Assembly: GCA_024226315.1 (NCBI GenBank)
Contig: JAAELT010000035.1
Coordinates: 1 to 64,000, forward strand
Direction of reading: 5' to 3'
Length of the DNA: 64,000 bases
DNA from: a bacterium
GTDB lineage: Bacteria; Acidobacteriota; Thermoanaerobaculia; Multivoradales; J023
Positions 7,301-16,063 of this stretch are shown one piece after another (the first letter of the stretch is position 1; every line of letters starts with the position of its first letter). The notes below the pieces were generated by a model, which ran no database searches, was not told the origin of the DNA, and saw only the letters and a list, made by a program, of their open reading frames with translations. Both the position numbers and the translations under genes were made by a program.

Positions 7301-10114
7301 CAGGAGACCGAGGTCGACCAGACGCCGCGCCCCGGGCGCCCGGCCTGGCTGGCCCTCGACGCACCCGACAAGGCGGCGGTGGGCGAGCGCTTCAGCGTGC
7401 GCTTCAACGCCCCGTATCGCGGCAGGGTGTTGCTGACGGCGGAGACCGACCGCGTGCTCGATAGTGAATGGCTCGACGTCGACGCCGGCGAGACGGAGTG
7501 GCGCCTGAAACTAGACGAGTTCGCGCCCAACGTCTACGTCACCGCTTTCCTGGTCAAGGACCCGCACCTCGACTCGTCCGAGGCTTTCCTGCCCGATCGC
7601 GCCTTCGGCGTGCGCTCGGTGACGCTCGAGCCGAAAGCGTTCACCCAGGAAGTGGAGCTGGAGGTACCCTCGGAGGTGCGCTCGGGCTCGACCCTCACCG
7701 TCAGCCTCGACCTCGGCGGCCGAGTCGCGGCTGAAGCTGACGGCCCGACCTGGGCCACCGTCGCCGCGGTCGACGAGGGGGTGCTGTCGCTCACCCGCTT
7801 CCAGAGCCCCGATCCGTTCCGCGACATCTTCGCCCGCCGCGCCCTCGGCGTCGAGACCTTCGAGACCGTCGGCTGGACGCTGCTGGTGCCGCCTGTCGTG
7901 TCGTCGGACACCGCCGGCGGCGACGGCGCCGCGGCCCTGGGTCGGGTGCAGCAGATCAAACCGGTCGCCCTGTGGTCGGGGCTCCTCGAGGTGCCGTCCT
8001 CGGGGAGGCTCGAGGTCGACTTCGACCTGCCGCAATACCGCGGCGAGCTGCGGGTGATGGCGGTCACCGCGGGAGCGAAGAAAATGGGCCGCGCCGACGC
8101 CTCGGTAACGGTGCGCGATCCGCTGGTGGTTCAGGCTACCCTGCCGCGTTTCCTCACCGCGGACGACGAGATCCGCCTGCCGGTGTTCGTCACCAACCTG
8201 TCGGGCGAGCGCCGTGACGTCGAGGTCAGCCTCACCGCCGAGGCGTTGGCTGCCTCTGGCCTGGAGCCGGCCGGGGACGCGCGGCCGGTGGAGATTGTGG
8301 GCACCGACCGCCGCACGCTGACGCTCGACCACGGCGCCGGCGACACGGCGGTGTTCCGCGCCAGGGCGGTGCAGCCCACGGGCGCCGCCCGTCTGCGGGT
8401 GAGCGCGCGGTCCCGTGACATCGAGTCGGTGGAGGAAATCGACGTGCCGTTGCTGCCGGCCGGACCCAAGAGCCGGCGGGTGCAGCGCGTCGAGCTGGCG
8501 GAGGGCACCGTCGACCTGACGGGGTATCTCGACGGCTGGCTGCCGCTGTCCGAACGCTCGACGCTGTGGGTGACGGCGAATCCCTATGGCGACGCCTTCG
8601 ATCACCTGGAGCACCTGGTGCGCTACCCCTACGGCTGCCTGGAGCAGACCGCGTCGTCCACCCGGCCGCTGCTCTTCCTGGCCAGCTTCATCGACCGCCT
8701 GGATCCCGAGATCACCGGCGGCAAGGACATCGAGGAGATGGCCACGAAGGGCGTGCGGCGCCTGCTCTCGATGCAGACCCCGGACGGCGGCTTCGCCTAC
8801 TGGCCCGGTGGCACGCAGCCGGCCTACTGGGGCACCGCCTACGCCACCCACCTGCTGATCGACGCCCAGAAGCTCGACTACCCGGTGCCCCAGGAGCGGC
8901 TCGACGAGGCCCTCGACTGGATGGACCGCCAGGTCACCAACCTCTACGAGGCCGGACGCGAGGAGCGCGATTGGTACAGCCGCGACGCCGAGCCCTACAT
9001 GCACTTCGTGCTGGCGCGCGCCGGCCGGGCCCGCAAGGCGCGCGCCGAGCGGCTGCTGGCCGAGCTGCCGGCGTCGCCCAAGGGCGAGCAGCTCGAGCAC
9101 CGGTTCATGCTGCGCGCGGCGCTCTACCAGGCCGGCGATCATCGTTATGAGAACGAGCTCAAGCGGCCCGACCTGTCGCCCGTGAGCGGCGAGCGTCGCA
9201 ACGGCTGGTCGTTCTACTCCGACCGCCGCCGGCGCGGCTTCATGCTCGCCACCTTCGTCGACCTGTTCGGCCGCGACCCGGCAGGCGAGCCGCTGGCCAA
9301 CCTGGTGGCGGAGGCGCTGCGGGGCCGCAAGAGCCGTTGGTACACCACCCAGGAGCTGGTGTGGGGCGTCACCGGCCTGGGCAAGTTCGTGGAGGCCGGG
9401 GCGCGGGAGTTCGAGCCGCCGACGCTCGTCGCCGACGGCCGCCGCCTGGCCGCGCGGCAGACGCAGACCGACACCAGCGAACGGACCTGGGACGTGGCCA
9501 GGGCCAGCGAGTACCGCCGCCTCGACCTCGAGGTGCCGAAGAAGAGTGAGGGCAAGCTCTACCTGATCCTGTCGAGTGAGGGCGTGCGCGAGGTGCCCGA
9601 CTGGCGCACCGGCGGCGAGGGCATGAGCCTGCGTCGCCGCTACCTTGACGCCGCCGGCAAGGAGATCCAAGTCGCGAGCAAGGTCAAGCTTGGCGACCTG
9701 GTCTACGTCGAGCTCACCGCGCGCAACACCAGCGCCGAGCGGATCGCCAACATCGCCCTGGTCGACCGGATCCCGGCCGGCTGGGAGATCGAGAACCCGC
9801 GCCTGGGCCGCGACGCCACCGCCGGCTGGCTCGATTCCGACGACCTCTGGCAGGTCGACCACATGGACCTGCGCGACGACCGCATCGAGCTGTTCGGCCA
9901 CCTCGACCGCGGCGAGACCCGCAAGGTGGTCTACGCCGCCCGCGCCGTCACCGCCGGGCGCTTCACCATCCCGCCGGTCGAGGCCGAGGCCATGTACGAC
10001 CCCCGGATCTGGGCGCGCGAAGCCACCCGTAGAATCGAGATCGCCGCCCCGGGCGACGGGGTGGCGACAGCGGCGGTCCTCACGCCTTCCGGGGTGGCGG
10101 CAGGAGCAAAGTGA
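4391..10114 (+). CDS. yfhM: alpha-2-macroglobulin family lipoprotein
   Basis: 1907 residues, the size of long bacterial alpha-2-macroglobulins. The N-terminus is a lipoprotein signal (LTVGLFAFLAC, lipid Cys near residue 21), so it is anchored in the inner or outer membrane facing the periplasm. Macroglobulin-like beta domains fill the first two thirds; the stretch around 620-650 (AAVYSDRGVYRPGETAHLAA) is the typical MG2 signature. The thioester motif YGCLEQTASS is intact with Cys at about 1416 and Gln three residues on, followed by the alpha/alpha toroid (TPDGGFAYWPGG) and a C-terminal receptor-binding-like beta domain. Such proteins trap proteases that breach the outer membrane by covalent capture. 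The next gene, four bases on, is pbpC, the classic partner: the pair is thought to trap proteases and repair peptidoglycan. The gene symbol follows the E. coli homologue. Confidence 0.93.
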   Translation: MLGRRATPIILTVGLFAFLACGGDPEPGGEAASGIPTDTGERVAQAELPKLSAEELAPVIREVSEADVGPNKIDVELARPVVTDAQVGQAPGDGTVLRIEPPVAGELRFTSPSTLSFVPTEGFHPATRYEVELVSLETGSSVLEAPEAGRWVRVFTTPEFDFARFSLASVDYTRQRAEVQLVFSAAVNAQEVSRRAHIVAIGPDGQTRRKPSVRFVPGPRRHTVIGQLTSDLIRGGGRLELALEEGVPSALGEERLAGRRQGKVDLALGPVAKVLTSYRAEGTNGFYVQVVCDDAAVSSRRYYWDRTEHEYYQVSTRCLPAEADAEFGIHFEPPVNHTVSPAGGGFRIFGDFARGSYHMRIEAGLRTADGGMLHEAHEAELSIPARSPSVRFVSKGRYLPRGAWKSLPVRHLNLADATLSVRHVPRQNMVFWMSDDESEAAGERTADLILKTEVPLGGASDVETTTYVDLASLVPADTRGLLEVRLEAGENGDVHDTARILLTDLHLVAKRAIATPDGSRAVHAWALHMETLGPVRGTEIALVRKSGHVVDSCTTGRDGGCRLVPPAGDVDPSAPFALIASAGDELTYLKFSELEAEVQEERISGESYLDARKYKAAVYSDRGVYRPGETAHLAAIVRDTGHLAPPAEMPVVAQLADPRGKTLKRTTLKTNAAGYLDMDVDFPAFAATGRYEVKLEVAEQQIGQYRFQVEEFVPERMKVEVSSPAPQYLFGEPMEVTVGSRYLFGGVPANHKVEVACEIAPGSFSPEENANFHYGVWTPESSPVRPLDLGKLDAELDAAGGGTYQCPGAGRAGGFRGPAQLIARAAVFESGSGRATVNQTTVPVHPERFYLGLMSGTTKVEAGNDLVVDGVAVDWQGKLVDDVEQVELELIRLETEYGWYYDEARGYESYRRYLRPVTEATVEVPVTGGKFRQTWKPGRDGVAFLVRASAGAARTDLELEGRGGWYWWAPQETEVDQTPRPGRPAWLALDAPDKAAVGERFSVRFNAPYRGRVLLTAETDRVLDSEWLDVDAGETEWRLKLDEFAPNVYVTAFLVKDPHLDSSEAFLPDRAFGVRSVTLEPKAFTQEVELEVPSEVRSGSTLTVSLDLGGRVAAEADGPTWATVAAVDEGVLSLTRFQSPDPFRDIFARRALGVETFETVGWTLLVPPVVSSDTAGGDGAAALGRVQQIKPVALWSGLLEVPSSGRLEVDFDLPQYRGELRVMAVTAGAKKMGRADASVTVRDPLVVQATLPRFLTADDEIRLPVFVTNLSGERRDVEVSLTAEALAASGLEPAGDARPVEIVGTDRRTLTLDHGAGDTAVFRARAVQPTGAARLRVSARSRDIESVEEIDVPLLPAGPKSRRVQRVELAEGTVDLTGYLDGWLPLSERSTLWVTANPYGDAFDHLEHLVRYPYGCLEQTASSTRPLLFLASFIDRLDPEITGGKDIEEMATKGVRRLLSMQTPDGGFAYWPGGTQPAYWGTAYATHLLIDAQKLDYPVPQERLDEALDWMDRQVTNLYEAGREERDWYSRDAEPYMHFVLARAGRARKARAERLLAELPASPKGEQLEHRFMLRAALYQAGDHRYENELKRPDLSPVSGERRNGWSFYSDRRRRGFMLATFVDLFGRDPAGEPLANLVAEALRGRKSRWYTTQELVWGVTGLGKFVEAGAREFEPPTLVADGRRLAARQTQTDTSERTWDVARASEYRRLDLEVPKKSEGKLYLILSSEGVREVPDWRTGGEGMSLRRRYLDAAGKEIQVASKVKLGDLVYVELTARNTSAERIANIALVDRIPAGWEIENPRLGRDATAGWLDSDDLWQVDHMDLRDDRIELFGHLDRGETRKVVYAARAVTAGRFTIPPVEAEAMYDPRIWAREATRRIEIAAPGDGVATAAVLTPSGVAAGAK

Positions 10115-10118
10115 GGCG

Positions 10119-12539
10119 ATGAAGTTTCGCTTGCCATGGCGCTGGCTCAGGTGGGCCGCCGCCGGCCTCGCGGTGCTCCTCGTCGCCACGTGGATCGCGG
10201 CGTATGCCGTGCCGCTGCCGGCGCGTCTGGCCGAGCCGCCGTCGACCGTCGTCGCCTTCGCCGATGGCTCGCCGGCCTTCGTCTTCCTGTCGCCGGACGA
10301 CAAGTACCGGATGGCGGTGGAGCCTGAGGCGTTTGTTGCCGACGGCCCGGGCGCGATCGACCGCGACACGATTGACCCTGATGCGATTGACCTTGATTAT
10401 GTGGCGGCGCTGCTGCGCTTCGAGGACAAGCGTTTCTACCGCCATCCCGGGGTCGACCCGATCGCCGTCGCGCGCTCGGCGGTGATCAACCTCCGCCTCG
10501 GCCGGGTCGCCTCGGGCGCCTCGACCATCACCATGCAGCTCGTGCGCCTGCTCGAGCCGCGGCCGCGCAGCCTGAAGTCCAAGGCCATCGAGGCGCTGCG
10601 CGCCGTGCAGCTCGAGATGCGCATGTCGAAGCGCGAGATTCTGGCCGCTTACCTGAGCTTCATCCCCTTCGGCCACAACATCGAGGGCCTGCCGGCGGCC
10701 AGCCACGCCTACTTCGGCCACGGGCCACGCGACCTGTCGCCGGAGGAGATCGCGGTGCTCCTGGCGGTTCCCCAGTTGCCGGTGCGGCGGTTCCCGTCCG
10801 AGGCCAACGCCGAGCACCTGCGCGCCGCGCGCGACGAGATCGCGACGTGGCTGCTCGATCAGGGGCAGTTCGTGGATGGCGCGTCGGTGGAGCAGCTTGC
10901 CGCACGCGTCCGTGGGGCTACCGTGCCCACGCGCATCCGGCCGCTGCCGCGCCACGCCCCGCACGCCGCGTTCTGGCTCGCCCAGAGAGCCGACGCGCCG
11001 GGGATCCGGATCGAGACCACGCTCGACCGTGGCCTGCAACTGCTGGCCGAGAGATCGATGGGCGGCGCCCATGGCGAGATGGCGCGACTGGGCATCCACA
11101 ACGGCGCGGCGGTGGTGGTCGACCACCGCACGGCCGAGGTCCGCGCCCTTGTCGGCAACCTCGATTTCTTCGACGACGAGCACGGCGGCCAGATCGTCGG
11201 CTTCGACACTCCGCGCTCGCCGGGCTCGGCGCTCAAGCCCTTCATCTACGCCCTGGCGATCGATCGCGGCCTGGCCCTGCCCGAGCACCTGGTGCCCGAC
11301 ATCCCGACCTCCTACGCCGACTACGCGCCCAGCAACTACGACGGCCGCTTCACTGGCCTGATTCCTCTCGAGGACGCGCTCTCGCACTCGCTCAACATCC
11401 CCTTCGTGCGCCTGCTCGGCCGCCTGGGCGTCGAGCGTTTCATCGGCACGCTGCAGGCTTCGGGCGCCGGGGGCCTCAGCCCGCGGCCCGGCTACTACGG
11501 CCTGTCGGCCGCCATCGGCGCGCTCGAGATCACGCCGCTCGAGCTCGCCGGCCTCTACACCAGTCTGGCGCGCGACGGCCGCCACCTGCCGCTGCGGGTG
11601 ATGCCGTCGGGCGAGGTCGGCGCGCCGGCCACCCGCGGCGACGAGATCTTCTCGCGCGGCAGCGCCTTCCTCACCCGCCGTGCGCTGGCGCGTCGCGACC
11701 GTCCCGACTTCCCGTCGCGCCGCCGGCTCTCGGGCGCGCCGCCCTCGATCCACTGGAAGACCGGCACCAGCTACGGCCACCGCGACGCCTGGGCCGCCGG
11801 CTCAGGACCGGACCACACCGCCGTCGTCTGGCTGGGCAACTTCGACAACAGCCCGAGCGTCGACCTGGTGGGAGCCGAGGCCGCCGGCCCGCTGCTCTTC
11901 GACCTGCTGGAAGCCGTCGTCGACCGCTCGCGCCCGCGCGTCGCCGACCGGGCACCGAACGACCTCAAGCGCGTCGAGGTCTGCGCCTACTCCGGTTACC
12001 TGCCGACGCCGGCCTGCCAGCAGCGCGACCACGCCCTGGCCCTGCGCCGCCAGGTGCCGACCCGGCGCTGTCCCTACCACGCCACGGTCGACGTCGACCT
12101 CGACACCGGCCTGGCGCTCAACCCCACCTGCCGCGCCGGCCGGCGCTACGAGACCCGCAGCTACGTCGTCTGGCCGGCCAGCATCCGCCGCTGGCTCTCC
12201 CAGGGCCACCGCTGGCTGCCCAGCCCGCCGTCGCTCGCCCCCGAGTGCGAACAACCCGGCCGCGCCGCGCCCCCCGCCATCCTCTCGCCCCCCGCCGGCC
12301 AGATCCTCGTCCTGCTCCCCGGCGTTGCCGTCTCCGACCAGGAGATCCCCCTCCAGGCCGAGAGCACCCGCCCCGGCGCCCGCCTCTCCTGGTTCGTCGA
12401 CGGCGAGTTCCTCGGCACCGCCCCCGCCGAAGACCGCCTGTGGTGGTTGCCGCGCCCGGGCGAGCACGAGATCGTCGTCATGGACGATACCGGCCTGTCG
12501 GCCCGGAGGCGGCTGGCGGTACGGTCGCGGTCGGGGTAA
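10119..12539 (+). CDS. pbpC: penicillin-binding protein 1C
   Basis: 806 residues from ATG 10119, chosen over a longer frame that overlaps the previous gene; AGGAG lies at 10102-10106. The order is: one N-terminal membrane helix (WAAAGLAVLLVATWIAAYA); a GT51 transglycosylase domain with EDKRFYRHPGVDP (Glu about 102) and GASTITMQLVRLLEP; a transpeptidase domain with SALK (Ser about 370), SHSLN and KTGTSYGHRDAW (Lys about 547); and a C-terminal Ig-like BiPBP_C domain. It polymerises and cross-links peptidoglycan at the outer face of the inner membrane. It is in an operon with the macroglobulin gene (four-base gap). The last 81 bases recur at 13242-13322. Confidence 0.95.
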   Translation: MKFRLPWRWLRWAAAGLAVLLVATWIAAYAVPLPARLAEPPSTVVAFADGSPAFVFLSPDDKYRMAVEPEAFVADGPGAIDRDTIDPDAIDLDYVAALLRFEDKRFYRHPGVDPIAVARSAVINLRLGRVASGASTITMQLVRLLEPRPRSLKSKAIEALRAVQLEMRMSKREILAAYLSFIPFGHNIEGLPAASHAYFGHGPRDLSPEEIAVLLAVPQLPVRRFPSEANAEHLRAARDEIATWLLDQGQFVDGASVEQLAARVRGATVPTRIRPLPRHAPHAAFWLAQRADAPGIRIETTLDRGLQLLAERSMGGAHGEMARLGIHNGAAVVVDHRTAEVRALVGNLDFFDDEHGGQIVGFDTPRSPGSALKPFIYALAIDRGLALPEHLVPDIPTSYADYAPSNYDGRFTGLIPLEDALSHSLNIPFVRLLGRLGVERFIGTLQASGAGGLSPRPGYYGLSAAIGALEITPLELAGLYTSLARDGRHLPLRVMPSGEVGAPATRGDEIFSRGSAFLTRRALARRDRPDFPSRRRLSGAPPSIHWKTGTSYGHRDAWAAGSGPDHTAVVWLGNFDNSPSVDLVGAEAAGPLLFDLLEAVVDRSRPRVADRAPNDLKRVEVCAYSGYLPTPACQQRDHALALRRQVPTRRCPYHATVDVDLDTGLALNPTCRAGRRYETRSYVVWPASIRRWLSQGHRWLPSPPSLAPECEQPGRAAPPAILSPPAGQILVLLPGVAVSDQEIPLQAESTRPGARLSWFVDGEFLGTAPAEDRLWWLPRPGEHEIVVMDDTGLSARRRLAVRSRSG

Positions 12540-12615
12540 GGGCAGAAGCGGATACGGTACAATGGGCGTTGGCGAGCGAGTCCGGTTTCCCTGACGATGC
12601 ACAAGAGGTCTTGAG

Positions 12616-12858
12616 ATGACGACTTTCACCGTAGAGCTTCCCGATCATCTCGCGGCGCGGCTCGCAACCAAAGCCGGGGCGCGACGGCGAGTCGAATCCT
12701 TTCTGGTCGGAGCGATCGAGGTCTGGCTGGGTCGCCAGCGAGAAACCAGCGGCGACGCCTCGACCTGGAGTGGCGCCTTCGAGAACAGCGCGGATGATTT
12801 CGTCGATCAGCTGATCGACGACAATCGCGACCTCTTCGAAGAACTTGCCCAGCGGTGA
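12616..12858 (+). CDS. antitoxin-like protein of a Doc module
   Basis: 80 residues. The start MTTFTVELPDHLAARLATKAG reads like a ribbon-helix-helix DNA-binding arm, and the acidic second half (SADDFVDQLIDDNRDLFEELAQR) like a toxin-binding tail. The stop overlaps the GTG of the next gene by four bases (GTGA). That gene begins as a Doc toxin, which supports an antitoxin role. TACAAT at 12558-12563 may be a -10 box. The gene itself looks intact although its toxin does not. Confidence 0.65.
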   Translation: MTTFTVELPDHLAARLATKAGARRRVESFLVGAIEVWLGRQRETSGDASTWSGAFENSADDFVDQLIDDNRDLFEELAQR

Positions 12859-13322
12859 CGCGCTCGGGCTCTGAGCAAACCGCCGACGTCATCGGCCGCT
12901 TGCTCGTCCGGGTCTACGAGATCCACGCCAGAGTGCTCGAGAAGGGCGGCGGAGGCATCGAGGGGCTGCGCGATGCCTCCATGCTCCACGCCGCAGTCGC
13001 CCGGCCGTTCAGTACTTTCGCGGGCGCCGAGCTGTATCGAACAGATTTCGACAAGGACTTCAACGATCCGGAGTGGGACGGTGAGCCGGAAGAGCCGGAG
13101 CCGGTGGCGCCACGACCCAGCCCCGAGGACGTGCTAGAACCCACGGGCACCTACGATGATCCCCCGGATCTTCTTCGCAAGCCAAAGAAGGTCAAGATCA
13201 AGCTGGCTCGCCATCATGTGCTGGATGGTGCGTTCTTTGCCGGCGAGCACGAGATCGTGGTGATGGACGAGACCGGCCTGTCCGTCCGTCGTCGGCTGGC
13301 GGTGCGATCACGGTCGGGGTGA
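12855..13322 (+). pseudogene. Doc toxin remnant fused to a pbpC tail
   Basis: 155 residues in three parts. Residues 1-60 match the N-terminus of Doc/Fic toxins (VYEIHARVLEKGGGGIEGLRD, then ML..AVARPFSTFAG.ELY). The Fic core HxFxxGNKR is absent. Instead comes an acidic, Pro-rich stretch (about 60-115), then a basic patch. The end, GEHEIVVMDETGLS and an Arg-rich tail, is nearly identical to the C-terminus of PbpC. The AMPylase/kinase active site is therefore gone and the protein should be inactive as a toxin. GTG is taken as start because of the four-base overlap with the antitoxin-like gene. Confidence 0.65.
13242..13322 (+). repeat. second copy of pbpC 3' end
   Basis: 81 bases matching 12459-12539, the last 26 codons and stop of pbpC. 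By hand count about 69 of 81 bases agree, yet 24 of 26 residues are the same, so most changes are silent. The two copies flank 702 bases carrying the antitoxin-like gene and the Doc N-terminus, and the downstream copy keeps the same reading frame and a stop codon. Confidence 0.8.
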
Positions 13323-13377
13323 GGCAGTTTGTCTGAGCCGCCCTGGCTGGTAGCATCCTGTAGCGGTGGAGGTGGGG

Positions 13378-13614
13378 ATGCCAATTACCCGAGATTACAG
13401 AGATACGATTCGAGATCGCCTGCAGCGTGATCCGGCTTTCCGCGAGGAATTGCTCGAGGAGGGGATTCGGTGCCGCGACGTCCAGTCGGGTATCGAAGCC
13501 TTGGAGCGAGGCGAATACGACGAGTACGACTTGGACGATATCCGGCGGCTTGCGACCGACATCAAGACCCGGGGGCGGCAGACTTTGGCAGCGCGTGGGG
13601 GCGCCGATGGCTGA
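13378..13614 (+). CDS. antitoxin-like small protein
   Basis: 78 residues from ATG 13378. The start MPITRDYRDTIRDRLQRDPAFREELLEEG is characteristic of small proteins annotated as addiction-module antidotes or DNA-binding antitoxins. The second half (ALERGEYDEYDLDDIRRLA...IKTRGRQTLA) resembles ParD-type C-termini. The stop overlaps the following gene by eight bases. No known toxin is next door, so the following gene may be its partner. A start four codons earlier (GTG 13366) is possible. Confidence 0.6.
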   Translation: MPITRDYRDTIRDRLQRDPAFREELLEEGIRCRDVQSGIEALERGEYDEYDLDDIRRLATDIKTRGRQTLAARGGADG

Positions 13615-13981
13615 GGCGCGCCCCCGCTTCAGTGGTCTGTTGCGGGCGCTGCCGGACGACGAGGAGCGCAGCTATGCGCTTGCCGGGCTCAACGACCTGC
13701 TCACTGACCTCTCATCCACTGCGTTGCCGGAGGCGGTTGCCGACCCGCCGTCCGAGGACCTCTCGCCGTACCTGCGGAACTACGTAGCGGCCATGGTCGA
13801 GCAAGCGGCGCACCTGAAGGGCGTTGCTCCACCCGAGTGGGTCGCGGACGTGGAGCCGCTCGAGGAACCCCGTTTCGTGACGCCGCTCGCGGGGCTGCGC
13901 CTGCATCTGCTCGCCGCCTCGCCCGTGCCGTTTCGGCGCCGCAATATCTTCGTCGACTCCGCGGTCGGCGACCGGGTCTGA
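13607..13981 (+). CDS. hypothetical protein coupled to antitoxin-like gene
   Basis: 124 residues, starting with ATG inside the end of the preceding gene (eight-base overlap). Sequence features: an N-terminal FSGLLRALPDDEERSYALAG, a central helix, a Pro/Glu-rich middle, and the tail SPVPFRRRNIFVDSAV. A tail of the form SPxxFRRRNxFV recurs in a widespread family of uncharacterised proteins that often stand next to small antitoxin-like genes. It is the best candidate for the toxin or effector of this two-gene unit, but no catalytic motif is recognised. Confidence 0.6.
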   Translation: MAEARPRFSGLLRALPDDEERSYALAGLNDLLTDLSSTALPEAVADPPSEDLSPYLRNYVAAMVEQAAHLKGVAPPEWVADVEPLEEPRFVTPLAGLRLHLLAASPVPFRRRNIFVDSAVGDRV

Positions 13982-14077
13982 TCTCTGGCGCGGCCCAAGA
14001 CCAGGCTGGCTCTCGAAGAGCTGCTGTCAGGTTGAATCTGATCACGCTGCTGCCGTTATGGAGCAGTGGACATCGCT

Positions 14078-14479
14078 TCAGCTCCTTCGAGTCTCGAGGA
14101 ACACCCAGGCAAAGAACAGTCCGAAGAGCAGGTCGTTGGGGCCGTAGATGGCGAAGAAGGTGCCGGTCAGGGGCGATCTGTCAAAGATAGCGGACAGCTC
14201 GGACCCGTGCTGGGAGATCCAAACGATCCAGGTGACGAAGTAGACAAGCTTCTCGACCACGAAAACCGCCACCACCCACTTCGCCGCGCGGTAGCAGGTC
14301 GCGACTGCGATGTAGGCCAGGCCCCAGAGCAGGACGACGCCCTGGCCGAAGATCGAGAAGACCTGCGGCGAGTGCTCGGCGATGTGCGGGTTGGAGAAGC
14401 CGAGCGAGAACAGGAGCATGCCGACGATGTTGACGGCTCCCGCCAGCAGGAAACCCTTCGAGAACCAGGATAACTTCTC
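14078..14479 (-). CDS. four-helix membrane protein, start unclear
   Basis: About 133 residues with four predicted membrane helices (GFLLAGAVNIVGMLLFSLGF; VVLLWGLAYIAVATCY; WVVAVFVVEKLVYFVTWIVW; DLLFGLFFAWVFLE). It matches uncharacterised small integral membrane proteins whose normal start lies just before KLSWFSKGFLLAG. In this frame no ATG, GTG or TTG occurs near that point. ATG/GTG starts exist only in the other two frames (ATG at 14519 and GTG at 14531 in one). A one-base indel or a rare start is therefore likely. The frame remains open far upstream, but there it is the shadow of other genes. Confidence 0.6.
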   Translation of the reverse strand, partial: EKLSWFSKGFLLAGAVNIVGMLLFSLGFSNPHIAEHSPQVFSIFGQGVVLLWGLAYIAVATCYRAAKWVVAVFVVEKLVYFVTWIVWISQHGSELSAIFDRSPLTGTFFAIYGPNDLLFGLFFAWVFLETRRS

Positions 14480-14655
14480 CGCACAAGCATGAGGTGCCGA
14501 CGCAATTGTCGGCCGACATTCGGCTGAACACCGGTATTCTGGCGATCTCGGCCTCTCTTTCGGCCGCGGGCCGAAGTCGGCAGCACGTAGAGCAGGTCGA
14601 GTTTTTGGCGCGTGCCGTCGCACGGTGAGGCGGCTCGATCTGGGCGCGATCGAGG

Positions 14656-16047
14656 TCAGTCCGCCAGCGTCACGCCCTCGACGTGGGAGGCGAGTCGGAC
14701 GTCGTGGACGAAGTGCTCGCCGCGCACCCAGAGGATGCGCTGCTTGCCGAGATCGGCGGTGAGGGCGTCGATTGCTTCGAAGTACCTGGGGTGGTTCGAG
14801 ATGTCCTCGACCGGCTCCCAGCCCTCGAGGCCGCCGAGATCGGCGCGGCGGGCGGTGCTGGTGATCGACCAGACGTGTAGCGGCACGCGCAGGGTGCGCA
14901 GGTAGTCGCGGACGATGGCCGGGCGCCACTGGCTGTCGTCCTCGGGGCGCTCGCCGAGCACCAGGACGACGGCGCGCATGAAGCCGCTGGCCGAGGCTGC
15001 GACGCCGGCGTTGGCCACGGCGTCGGCCAGGCGCTGGGGCTGGATCTTCTTGCCGCGGCGTAGCTTGATCTCGTCGCCCTGGACGTCTCCTGGATTGAAC
15101 TCGCGGAAGAACTTGCTGCCCAGGATCCAGGGCACGCCGCCGTAACCCTCGCTCAGGGGCTCGGACAGGGGGAAGAGCTCGATCGGTGCCGCCTGAGCTT
15201 CGTCGTCGTCCTCGTCCTCGTCCTCCTCCGGGGGCACCGGGGGCTGCACCGGGGTGGCTTTGAGCAACCGCACGGTGCGCTGCGGCCCGAGCGTGCCGAC
15301 GGCGCGGTGGCGGGCTTCCTGGAAGCGGGCGCCGAGGCCCGAGAGCGGCGCAAGCGAGCCGCGGTCGCGGACCACGATCACCTCGGCGGCGCGCTCCTCG
15401 ACCGCCATCACCTCGAGCGGCTCGTCGTCCTTCGTCAGCCAGCCCGCCATCTTCTCTGCCGCCGGCAGCTCGACGCCCGGCGCCAGTACCACGGGCACGG
15501 CGGTGAGCTGGGAGACGACGCTGTCGCCGAACCTGCCGCCCAGGAGCACGGTGGCGGTCGCCACCTGGCCGTCGGGGAAGTCGGCCTGGGCGCTGATGAT
15601 GTGTACGTCGTCCGACCTCAGCTCGACGAAGGGCAGCTCGAAGGCTCGGCGGGCGACCACCTCGAGCGGCTCGGCATCGAGTGTCACGGCGATCCGCACC
15701 GGCTTCCGGTTGTCCGCTGACAACCACACCAGGCGGCCGTCGCGGGTGCCGTCGCCGCGGGGGCGGCCCAGGATGATGCGCAGCACGGCGCGCGACTGCG
15801 CTGTGTTGAGGATCTGCTCGGCGCGATCCACCTCTTTGCCGTTGGCGGTCCAGGCCACCGCTTCGAGCACGTGCGGCCGCAGGCTCCTCCCGAGGTCGAC
15901 CTCGGCGCGCCATGGCTCGCCGTCGACGGTCGCCACCACGGCGCCGTCGAGCAGCAGCTCCACTCTGGCCACCTCCTCGGTCACCGAGACCTCGATGGCT
16001 TGCACGCCGCTGATCAGTCCCAGGAGCAGGGTCACGAACTCGACCAT
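14656..16047 (-). CDS. secreted protein of unknown function
   Basis: 463 residues with an N-terminal signal peptide ([17 protein letters not shown]). The first part holds two Ig-like beta domains ([36 protein letters not shown]). An acidic linker ([10 protein letters not shown], about residues 275-285) leads to a C-terminal alpha/beta domain (about 310-463) containing [20 protein letters not shown]. That domain resembles the VWA-like halves found in many exported acidobacterial proteins, but no clean MIDAS motif (DxSxS) is seen, so it would not bind metal in the usual way. It is divergent from gcvP across 74 bases. Function unknown. Confidence 0.65.
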   Translation of the reverse strand: MVEFVTLLLGLISGVQAIEVSVTEEVARVELLLDGAVVATVDGEPWRAEVDLGRSLRPHVLEAVAWTANGKEVDRAEQILNTAQSRAVLRIILGRPRGDGTRDGRLVWLSADNRKPVRIAVTLDAEPLEVVARRAFELPFVELRSDDVHIISAQADFPDGQVATATVLLGGRFGDSVVSQLTAVPVVLAPGVELPAAEKMAGWLTKDDEPLEVMAVEERAAEVIVVRDRGSLAPLSGLGARFQEARHRAVGTLGPQRTVRLLKATPVQPPVPPEEDEDEDDDEAQAAPIELFPLSEPLSEGYGGVPWILGSKFFREFNPGDVQGDEIKLRRGKKIQPQRLADAVANAGVAASASGFMRAVVLVLGERPEDDSQWRPAIVRDYLRTLRVPLHVWSITSTARRADLGGLEGWEPVEDISNHPRYFEAIDALTADLGKQRILWVRGEHFVHDVRLASHVEGVTLAD

Positions 16048-16063
16048 TGCAACACCTCCGCGA

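Noticed and set aside
7511..10369. 952-residue minus-strand open frame
   Set aside because: Shadow of the alpha-2-macroglobulin gene; composition is dominated by Arg, Ala, His and Gly with no domains, as expected from high-GC antisense frames.
13230..13322. Independent BiPBP_C domain in the Doc remnant
   Set aside because: Only the last strand region is present (26 residues), so it is a recombined end and not a complete domain.
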